A stretch of 12,775 nucleotides of DNA, from assembly GCA_913058165.1 (NCBI GenBank), contig CAJXQV010000009.1, positions 1-12,775 on the forward strand, read 5' to 3'. Both the position numbers and the translations under genes were made by a program. Each line of letters begins with the position of its first letter. The stretch's first letter is position 1. Origin of the DNA: an uncultured Chromatiales bacterium (GTDB taxonomy: Bacteria; Pseudomonadota; Gammaproteobacteria; Steroidobacterales; GCA-2729495). The notes beneath the pieces were generated by a model. That model saw only the letters and a program-made list of their open reading frames with translations, was not told the DNA's origin and did no database searches. Positions 7,627 through 12,775 of the stretch are shown one piece after another.

Positions 7627-7649
7627 AAAAAAGCTTTTTTTGCAAAAAA
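7627..7649. repeat. Two overlapping A/T palindromes upstream of coxB
   Basis: A run of six As, GC, seven Ts, GC and six As. The first part (7627-7640, A6-GC-T6) and the second (7636-7649, T6-GC-A6) are each perfect 14-base palindromes sharing the T-tract. They begin one base after the DUF2244 stop and end 21 bases before the coxB ATG. As RNA the two hairpins would exclude each other and both would be weak. As DNA it is a bent A-tract and possible protein-binding site. Confidence 0.6.
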
Positions 7650-7670
7650 CCACGTAAGGGATACACACCC

Positions 7671-8525
7671 ATGTTTAAAGGTCTGTGGAAACCCATCTGC
7701 GCAACTGTCGCAGTTTTGGGATTATTGGCAGTAAATCCGGCTCTGGCAGCCTGGCAACTTGATATGCCAGTCGGTGTAACCACGTTGAGCGGTATGATTC
7801 GCGATCTGCATCGTGAGATCCTGATTATCTGCACGATCACTGCGGTTGTGCTATTCGGCATCATGGGCTACGCACTGTTCGCCTTTCGTAAGTCGAGAGG
7901 CGCTAAAGCTGCAACGTTTTCGCACAACACCACGGCTGAAATTATCTGGACCGTGATCCCCATTTTCGTATTGATTTACATGGCTGTGCCCTCCGCACGT
8001 GGCATTCTTGAAATCGAAGATGCCGGTAACCCGGACATGACTATCAAAGTTACCGGTTACCAGTGGAAATGGGGTTATGAATACCTCGACAATGGGGTTA
8101 GTTTCTTTGCCAACTTAGATGAGCTCTCAGCCGAGGCTGCCCGTCTTGATTCAGGCATAGATGTCATGGACATCGAACATTACCTGCGTGACGTCGACAA
8201 CCGAATGGTTGTGCCGGTCGGCAAAAAAGTCCGCATCCTGTTAACCGCGAATGACGTCATCCATTCTTGGTGGGTGCCTAAGTTGTACATCAAGAAAGAT
8301 GCTATCCCCGGCTTTATTAACGAAATGTGGTTCACTGCAACTGAGACTGGCGTGTTCCGCGGTCAGTGCACTGAGCTTTGCGGTCGCGGCCATGGCTACA
8401 TGCCAATTGTGGTTGAGGTGGTCAGTGAAGAAGATTATGCAGTGTGGGTAATAGAAAACGGTGGTGAATCACCTACCCTATCAACCACAGAAATTTCAAC
8501 AGACAGCAGCGTTGCCGCACTGTAA
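7671..8525 (+). CDS. coxB: Cytochrome c oxidase subunit II
   Basis: Subunit II accepts electrons from cytochrome c at its binuclear CuA centre and passes them to heme a in subunit I. The 284-residue protein starts with a signal sequence ending PALA/AWQ (cleavage after about 26). Two membrane spans follow (about 50-72 and 90-108), then a periplasmic cupredoxin domain. The electron-entry aromatic stretch GYQWKWGYEY is at 129-138. All CuA ligands are present: His198 (IHSWW), Cys233, Glu235, Cys237, His241 and Met244 in GQCTELCGRGHGYMP. There is no fused cytochrome c domain at the C-terminus. The ATG lies 11 bases after AAGG (7656-7659), a weak ribosome site. The coxA coding region follows within 20 bases. 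Confidence 0.97.
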   Translation: MFKGLWKPICATVAVLGLLAVNPALAAWQLDMPVGVTTLSGMIRDLHREILIICTITAVVLFGIMGYALFAFRKSRGAKAATFSHNTTAEIIWTVIPIFVLIYMAVPSARGILEIEDAGNPDMTIKVTGYQWKWGYEYLDNGVSFFANLDELSAEAARLDSGIDVMDIEHYLRDVDNRMVVPVGKKVRILLTANDVIHSWWVPKLYIKKDAIPGFINEMWFTATETGVFRGQCTELCGRGHGYMPIVVEVVSEEDYAVWVIENGGESPTLSTTEISTDSSVAAL

Positions 8526-8532
8526 TTGAGTC

Positions 8533-8536
8533 AGGA
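8533..8536 (+). promoter_or_regulatory. Ribosome binding site deciding the coxA start
   Basis: AGGA lies 7 bases before ATG 8544. This favours that codon over the in-frame TTG at 8526, which directly abuts the coxB stop and has no ribosome site of its own. Confidence 0.6.
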
Positions 8537-8543
8537 TAATATT

Positions 8544-10124
8544 ATGAGCGAAGCAGTTTCACACGATTCTCATCACGATGATCACGGCCCGGCTAAGGGC
8601 ATTACGCGTTGGTTATTTACGACCAACCACAAAGACATCGGCACTCTTTATCTGATTTTCAGCTTGATCATGTTCTTCACCGGAGGGGCAATGGCCCTGG
8701 TTATCCGTGCCGAACTGTTCCAGCCGGGCCTGCAGTTTGTTGATCCGCATTTCTTCAACCAGCTGACTACCATGCACGCACTGCTCATGGTGTTCGGTGC
8801 GGTTATGCCAGCCTTCGTTGGTTTGGCTAACTGGTTGATCCCCATGATGATTGGCGCTCCGGATATGGCGCTGCCGCGCATGAATAACTGGAGCTTCTGG
8901 ATTCTACCGTTCGCATTCACAATGTTGATGTCAACGCTGTTTATGCAGGGCGGTGGTCCTGCTGGTGGCTGGACTCTGTATCCGCCTCTGGTGCTGCAGA
9001 CCGGAGATGCGTTCCCGTTCATGGTATTTGCTATTCACCTTATGGGTATCTCATCGATCATGGGTTCAATTAACGTGATCGTAACCATACTCAACATGCG
9101 TGCCCCCGGCATGACCCTGTTGAAAATGCCACTGTTCGTCTGGACATGGTTGATCACCGCTTACCTGCTGTTGGCTGTTATGCCTGTGCTAGCGGGTGCT
9201 GTGACCATGCTCCTTACCGATAAATACTTTGGCACCGGCTTCTTCCTGGGTGCCGCTGGTGGTGACCCCGTACTGTTCCAGCACATTTTCTGGTTCTTCG
9301 GTCATCCCGAGGTGTACATAATGATCCTGCCTGCGTTTGGTATTGTATCGCAGATCATTCCGACATTCGCACGTAAGCCTTTGTTCGGCTACGAAGCTAT
9401 GGTGTATGCAACAGCAACTATTGCCTTCCTGTCATTCATTGTTTGGGCGCATCACATGTTTACTTCCGGCATGCCAATTGCCGGCCAGATGTTCTTCATG
9501 TTTGCGACCATGCTTATCGCTATTCCGACAGCCGTTAAAGTCTTTAACTGGACAGCAACCATGTGGCGTGGCGAGATGACTTTTGAAACGCCCATGCTGT
9601 TTGCAGTGGCATTCGTCATTCTATTTACCATTGGTGGCTTCTCAGGCCTCATGCTTGCGATTGTTCCAGCCGACTACCAGTATCACGATACCTACTTCGT
9701 AGTGGCTCACTTCCATTACGTACTGGTTCCGGGTGCGGTGTTCTCGATCATGGCGGCAACCTACTATTGGCTGCCTAAATGGACCGGCAAAATGTACAAC
9801 GAGACGCTGGGTAAAACTCACTTCTGGCTGTCGACCATCGGCGTTAACGTTCTGTTCTTCCCACAGCATTTTCTGGGTCTTGCAGGTATGCCGCGTCGTA
9901 TTCCAGACTACGCTATTCAGTTTGCAGACTTCAATATGGTCTCCAGTATCGGTGCGTTCATCTTCGGCTTCAGCCAGCTGTTCTTCGTGTGGGTGATTGT
10001 TGACTGCGTACGTAACGGCAAGAAGGCTACATCTCAGGTTTGGGAAGGTGCAGAAGGTCTGGAATGGACATTGCCTTCGCCGGCGCCATACCACAGCTTT
10101 GAAACTGCTCCTGAAATCAAATAA
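8544..10124 (+). CDS. coxA: Cytochrome c oxidase subunit I (A1-type, aa3-like)
   Basis: Subunit I of the heme-copper oxidase reduces O2 to water and pumps protons. At 526 residues with 12 expected membrane spans it has the family length. Counting from ATG 8544, His78 and His391 should bind the low-spin heme, His389 the high-spin heme, and His254, His303 and His304 CuB. Tyr258 is in place for the His-Tyr crosslink. The D-channel residues Asp107, Asn96 and Asn114 and the channel glutamate Glu256 (GHPEVYI) mark the A1 subfamily, and Lys332 marks the K-channel, so proton pumping should be intact. The N-terminus has a His/Asp-rich stretch before the first span. The ORF can be extended to TTG 8526, but ATG 8544 has the ribosome site. 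Confidence 0.97.
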   Translation: MSEAVSHDSHHDDHGPAKGITRWLFTTNHKDIGTLYLIFSLIMFFTGGAMALVIRAELFQPGLQFVDPHFFNQLTTMHALLMVFGAVMPAFVGLANWLIPMMIGAPDMALPRMNNWSFWILPFAFTMLMSTLFMQGGGPAGGWTLYPPLVLQTGDAFPFMVFAIHLMGISSIMGSINVIVTILNMRAPGMTLLKMPLFVWTWLITAYLLLAVMPVLAGAVTMLLTDKYFGTGFFLGAAGGDPVLFQHIFWFFGHPEVYIMILPAFGIVSQIIPTFARKPLFGYEAMVYATATIAFLSFIVWAHHMFTSGMPIAGQMFFMFATMLIAIPTAVKVFNWTATMWRGEMTFETPMLFAVAFVILFTIGGFSGLMLAIVPADYQYHDTYFVVAHFHYVLVPGAVFSIMAATYYWLPKWTGKMYNETLGKTHFWLSTIGVNVLFFPQHFLGLAGMPRRIPDYAIQFADFNMVSSIGAFIFGFSQLFFVWVIVDCVRNGKKATSQVWEGAEGLEWTLPSPAPYHSFETAPEIK

Positions 10125-10145
10125 ACGATTTTGGATGACACTGTT

Positions 10146-10262
10146 GTGAACACAGAGACTGAAACCAAGCGCAAGAATCGTCGTGCTGCCATACTGCTGA
10201 TCCTTCTGGCAGTAGGGTTTTACGGTGCATTCATCTTTGCGCAGGCGATGCGCGCAGGTTGA
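10146..10262 (+). CDS. Small membrane protein of the cox cluster (38 aa)
   Basis: A short reading frame between coxA and ctaG. It begins at GTG and encodes 38 residues: a polar, basic N-terminus (NTETETKRKNRR), one membrane span of about 18 residues (AAILLILLAVGFYGAFIF), and a short tail (AQAMRAG). This matches the pattern of the small cytochrome oxidase assembly proteins found at the same place, just before ctaG, in many beta- and gammaproteobacteria. Its role is not proven and I assign it by position and topology. The stop lies 2 bases before the ctaG GTG. TTG 10131 in the same frame is an alternative start that would add five residues. The ribosome site is weak (GGA, about 10 bases upstream). 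Confidence 0.72.
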   Translation: MNTETETKRKNRRAAILLILLAVGFYGAFIFAQAMRAG

Positions 10263-10264
10263 TC

Positions 10265-10810
10265 GTGAGCGAACTGCAGAAGCCAAAAGCCAAACCTCTC
10301 GCATTACGTCTGCTGGCAATAGCCGTCGTAATGTTCGGGTTTGGTTTTCTGCTGGTCCCGCTCTATGATATTTTCTGCGCCATTACCGGCCTTAGGGCTC
10401 CAATTGAACAGGTGGCCGAAACAGATATCGCAAACTCAGATATTGCCGCGCGTGAAGTGACCATTGAAATGGTCGCGAATCGCAACAATTCAGCACCGTG
10501 GGAATTTCGCCCGAGCGAAAGCATTAAGGTGGTGGATACCGGTAGTATTTATGAAATAACGTACTTTGCCCGAAACCTGCTAGACGAAAATCTTACCGCT
10601 ACGGCGGCACCTGATATTCGCCCGGTAGAAGCGGCAAAGTATTTTAAAAAGATCGAATGCTTCTGCTTTACCGCACAAGAATTCGGCCCAGAAGAAAGCA
10701 AGGACATGTTAGTGCGCTTTATGGTCTCTAAAGACCTGCCAGAACACATCGACCGGGTTACGCTTTCATACACTTTATATGCGACCCCTAAAGTCGCAGG
10801 CAACAACTAA
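10265..10810 (+). CDS. ctaG: Cytochrome c oxidase assembly protein CtaG/Cox11
   Basis: CtaG (Cox11) is a copper chaperone anchored in the inner membrane with a periplasmic domain. It delivers copper to the CuB site of subunit I. With the GTG at 10265 it has 181 residues, the usual length. One membrane span lies at about 13-34, followed directly by VPLYDIFCAITGL with the conserved Cys38. The immunoglobulin-like domain holds PWEFRP, YFARN, AAKYFKKIECFCF with the copper-binding Cys132 and Cys134, and FGPEESKDMLVRFMV. GCAGG (10254-10258) sits 6 bases before GTG 10265, which supports this start over TTG 10259, which overlaps the stop of the small upstream gene. The position between coxA and coxC is standard for the family. 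Confidence 0.94.
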   Translation: MSELQKPKAKPLALRLLAIAVVMFGFGFLLVPLYDIFCAITGLRAPIEQVAETDIANSDIAAREVTIEMVANRNNSAPWEFRPSESIKVVDTGSIYEITYFARNLLDENLTATAAPDIRPVEAAKYFKKIECFCFTAQEFGPEESKDMLVRFMVSKDLPEHIDRVTLSYTLYATPKVAGNN

Positions 10811-10840
10811 TAACGACGTTTTAGGATAGGGATAACATTC

Positions 10841-11710
10841 ATGGCACATGCATCAAATGACAGCTACTACATTCCGCATGGAAGTCACTGGCCTCTGGTA
10901 GGCTCAGTGGGTCTTTTCACCATGCTGGCTGGTGCAGCTAACTGGTTAAATGGATCTTCAATTGGCATATACATTCTTGCTATTGGTGCTCTAACAATCA
11001 TTTACATGATTTTCGGCTGGTTCGGCACAGTGATCCGTGAAAGTGAAGCAGGAATATACAACGATGATGTTGATAGCTCTTTCCGTATGGGAATGATGTG
11101 GTTTATCTTCTCCGAGGTCATGTTCTTCGCTGTGTTCTTCGGCGTATTGTTTTACGCGCGGACGATCTCTATTCCTTGGCTGGGCGGCGACAGCAACAAC
11201 TTCTTCACCAACACCCTACTTTGGGAAAACTTCACAGCAGAATGGCCAACCAATGGCCCCGGTAATATGGGTGGAGAGTTTGAACCGATGCCGCCATGGC
11301 CGCTGCCAACAATCAACACCATTATACTGCTGACATCAGGCGCAACTATTACTGCGGCTCACCACGCTATTCAATCGGGTCATCGCCGCTTACTGACAAC
11401 CTTCCTGGGCTTGACCTGGTTGCTTGGCTTTATCTTCATGGCCTGCCAGGCCTATGAGTACTATGAAGCCTATGCTCACCTTAATCTGACGCTGAGCAGC
11501 GGCATGTACGGCGCGACATTCTTCATGCTCACTGGTTTCCACGGTTTGCATGTCACTATCGGCGCAATCATTCTGCTGGTGATCTGGCTGCGCTGCCTGC
11601 GCGGTCACTTCACCCCGGAACATCACTTCGGGTTTGAAGCAGCAGCTTGGTACTGGCACTTCGTGGATGTGGTCTGGTTGGCTCTGTATATTTTCGTGTA
11701 CTGGGTATAA
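10841..11710 (+). CDS. coxC: Cytochrome c oxidase subunit III
   Basis: Subunit III is a membrane subunit of the oxidase that stabilises subunit I and helps sustain proton uptake through the D-channel. The 289 residues have the family length and about seven membrane spans. Signatures are the N-terminal HGSHWPLVGS, FIFSEVMFF with Glu92, TSGATITAAHHA, TGFHGLHVTIGA (231-242) and the C-terminal WYWHFVDVVWLALYIFVYW. AGGG at 10828-10831 lies 9 bases before the ATG. It is the last gene of the cox run: a strong terminator follows within 32 bases. The heme A synthesis and SURF1 genes that often follow are not here. Confidence 0.97.
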   Translation: MAHASNDSYYIPHGSHWPLVGSVGLFTMLAGAANWLNGSSIGIYILAIGALTIIYMIFGWFGTVIRESEAGIYNDDVDSSFRMGMMWFIFSEVMFFAVFFGVLFYARTISIPWLGGDSNNFFTNTLLWENFTAEWPTNGPGNMGGEFEPMPPWPLPTINTIILLTSGATITAAHHAIQSGHRRLLTTFLGLTWLLGFIFMACQAYEYYEAYAHLNLTLSSGMYGATFFMLTGFHGLHVTIGAIILLVIWLRCLRGHFTPEHHFGFEAAAWYWHFVDVVWLALYIFVYWV

Positions 11711-11741
11711 CAGAACACGCGGTCCGGACTGCCGAAGACAT

Positions 11742-11771
11742 AAAAAAGGCCCGCATAAGCGGGCCTTTTTT
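11742..11771. terminator. Bidirectional intrinsic terminator between coxC and the peroxiredoxin gene
   Basis: A perfect inverted repeat. GGCCCGC (11748-11754) pairs with GCGGGCC (11759-11765) around an ATAA loop, flanked by six As before (11742-11747) and six Ts after (11766-11771), giving a 13-base-pair stem in all. Read in either direction it forms a GC-rich hairpin followed by a U-run, so it should end both the cox transcript and the converging peroxiredoxin transcript. Confidence 0.93.
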
Positions 11772-11787
11772 ATTCTCTAAACCAAAC

Positions 11788-12393
11788 TTACAGCTTAGCG
11801 GCATTCTCACCGAGGTAGCTGGCAACACCTGCTGGCGTGGCTGTCATACCAGCATCACCCTGTTTCCAGTTTGCAGGGCACACTTCGCCATGCTGCTCGT
11901 GGAACTGAAGCGCTTCAGTAATGCGAACCATCTCATCGAGGTTGCGCCCCAAAGGCAGGTCATTCACAACCTGGTGACGAACCAAACCGTCTTTGTCAAT
12001 CAAGAAACTACCACGCAGTGCAACACCAGCACCTTCCAATTCAACACCATATGCCTGACAGATTTCATGCTTAACATCAGCAACCATGGTGTATTTGACC
12101 GGACCGATACCACCATCATTGATTGCAGTATTGCGCCATGCGTTATGCGTAAACTGAGAATCAATAGAAACTGAGAACACTTCACAACCCAGTTCTTTCA
12201 GCTTATCGGTACGATGATCGAGACCAATTAACTCTGAAGGACACACGAAGGTGAAATCCAGCGGATAAAAAACGACCCATGCGTACTTGCCACCACGGGC
12301 TTCAGTAAAATTCAGGTCGCCAACAATGCTGCCATCACCGAGTACCGCTGCGGCTGTAAAATCAGGGGCTGGCTTTCCAATCAAAACACTCAT
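11788..12393 (-). CDS. Typical 2-Cys peroxiredoxin (AhpC/Prx1 family)
   Basis: A cytosolic thiol peroxidase that reduces H2O2 and organic hydroperoxides, recycled by thioredoxin or AhpF-type partners (neither is in the window). At 201 residues it has the family length. The peroxidatic cysteine is Cys51 in FYPLDFTFVCPSE, with Thr48 and Arg127 (LRGSF) completing the active site. The resolving cysteine is Cys172 in GEVCPANW. GGIG (94-97) resembles the GGLG half of the hyperoxidation-sensitivity signature, while the C-terminal YF half reads YL (193-194), so sensitivity cannot be predicted. AAGGAAGG (12401-12408) lies 7 bases before the ATG, a strong ribosome site. It appears to be a single-gene unit, with its own promoter region upstream and the shared terminator downstream. 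Confidence 0.95.
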   Translation of the reverse strand: MSVLIGKPAPDFTAAAVLGDGSIVGDLNFTEARGGKYAWVVFYPLDFTFVCPSELIGLDHRTDKLKELGCEVFSVSIDSQFTHNAWRNTAINDGGIGPVKYTMVADVKHEICQAYGVELEGAGVALRGSFLIDKDGLVRHQVVNDLPLGRNLDEMVRITEALQFHEQHGEVCPANWKQGDAGMTATPAGVASYLGENAAKL

Positions 12394-12495
12394 AACTTAA
12401 CCTTCCTTAAAACACGTTGGTAAAAACAATAATAAAATGGGATGTGCTGCCAAAGACACCGAGCAACACCAACAGCTAATAACTGGTAGAGGAAT

Positions 12496-12524
12496 ACTAT
12501 ATTAGTTCTGGTCTAAAATTCGAA
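12496..12524 (-). promoter_or_regulatory. Candidate promoter of the peroxiredoxin gene
   Basis: On the minus strand, TATAGT (12501-12496) is one base from the -10 consensus. It is preceded after 17 bases by TTCGAA (12524-12519), a poor -35 match (3 of 6). It would give a leader of about 95 bases. The -35 hexamer lies inside a 14-base perfect palindrome, AAAATTCGAATTTT (12515-12528), which could be an operator. The weak -35 would fit an activator-dependent promoter, but no regulator can be named from the sequence. Confidence 0.35.
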
Positions 12525-12565
12525 TTTTTGCCGCCCTAAAATAGCAATCCGAGCAACCTATGGAT

Positions 12566-12595
12566 AAAAACTCATTTAGAAGCTCGGCTCCTGAG
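12566..12595 (-). terminator. Possible terminator of the alpha-hydroxy-acid dehydrogenase gene
   Basis: On the minus strand, starting 11 bases past the TAG, AGGAGC-CGA-GCTTCT forms a six-pair hairpin with one G-U pair. An outer CTC/GAG pairing encloses it, and a run of five Ts follows (12570-12566). Geometry and strand suit the partial gene, but the stem is short and interrupted. Confidence 0.4.
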
Positions 12596-12605
12596 AAGAA
12601 ATTAA

Positions 12606-12775
12606 CTAGCGCCAGATCGATTCCACTGAAATACCCTGCGACTCAGGTACACCCGCGTATATCTGCGTTCTTTCAAATTCAGTCTGTAAAATATTCAGAC
12701 TTAGCTCCACCCCATCCTGTCCGCCAGCAGCAAGACCAAACAAATAAGGCCGCCCGACACACACAGCATCGGCAC
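12606..12775 (-). CDS. FMN-dependent alpha-hydroxy-acid dehydrogenase (LldD-like), C-terminal fragment
   Basis: The last 55 codons of a gene that enters from the right edge of the window; the frame starts at 12773, with two bases of a split codon outside it. The peptide opens ADAVCVGRPYLFGLAAGG and continues through a LNILQTEFERTQIYAG helix to a TAG stop. GADAVxxGRPxLxGLAxGG followed by an L-E-R helix is the conserved C-terminal end of the FMN-dependent alpha-hydroxy-acid oxidase/dehydrogenase family (L-lactate dehydrogenase LldD, glycolate oxidase, mandelate dehydrogenase). The arginine of GRP is part of the FMN phosphate site. The substrate cannot be told from this fragment. The gene points towards the peroxiredoxin gene, 212 bases away, with a possible terminator between. 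Confidence 0.82.
   Translation of the reverse strand, partial: ADAVCVGRPYLFGLAAGGQDGVELSLNILQTEFERTQIYAGVPESQGISVESIWR

Noticed and set aside
9642..10319. 225-codon open frame on the minus strand
   Set aside because: It lies antisense to coxA and the following small gene, has no recognisable domain or membrane pattern, and coxA is unambiguous.
11647..12174. 175-codon open frame on the plus strand across the coxC end
   Set aside because: It reads through the strong terminator and then antisense to the peroxiredoxin gene; no family features.
12486..12500. GTAG-N7-CTAT as an OxyR site upstream of the peroxiredoxin gene
   Set aside because: Only one half resembles the four-part OxyR pattern. 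It overlaps the -10 instead of lying upstream of the -35, and the next half-site does not match.
12459..12557. Nine-base direct repeat CCGAGCAAC at 12459 and 12549
   Set aside because: Too short and isolated to distinguish from chance; no array or further copies in the intergenic region.

Overview
The window is a chromosomal segment of a gammaproteobacterium, most likely an uncultured marine-type lineage. This is inferred from the metG-rsx gene linkage, the aa3-type cytochrome oxidase cluster with DUF2244 and a tiny assembly protein, and a DUF4426 lipoprotein. I cannot name the genus. The first 47 bases are not biological: they are an Illumina Nextera i5/Read-1 transposase adapter, so this is a contig end from a tagmentation library.

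Layout. (1) 48-980: the 3' half of metG, interrupted by the adapter. (2) 1018-5333: a tightly packed rsxABCDG (rnfABCDG) operon for a membrane electron-transfer complex. It has overlapping starts and stops but no rsxE, which normally follows rsxG. (3) 5330-6897, minus strand: a gene fusing a SRPBCC (START-like) domain to a CBS pair, then a DUF4426 lipoprotein gene whose stop overlaps the stop of rsxG. (4) 6898-7157: a divergent intergenic region. (5) 7158-11710, plus strand: DUF2244 membrane protein, coxB, coxA, a 38-residue membrane protein, ctaG (Cox11) and coxC, which together give the three core subunits of an A1-type cytochrome c oxidase and its CuB-insertion chaperone. (6) 11742-11771: a strong bidirectional terminator. 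(7) 11788-12393, minus strand: a typical 2-Cys peroxiredoxin. (8) 12606-12775, minus strand: the last 55 codons of an FMN-dependent alpha-hydroxy-acid dehydrogenase, cut by the window edge.

How the genes work together. Rsx/Rnf couples NADH and ferredoxin-type carriers to a transmembrane ion gradient or, in enterics, keeps SoxR reduced. The cox cluster makes the terminal oxidase, with ctaG and the small protein in assembly. The peroxiredoxin removes peroxides. The theme is respiratory and redox housekeeping.

I found no mobile element, CRISPR array, phage gene or defence system. The points most worth a second look are the adapter artefact, the missing rsxE, the SRPBCC-CBS fusion, the small gene between coxA and ctaG, and the palindromes upstream of coxB and the peroxiredoxin gene. 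I see no convincing wholly new system.
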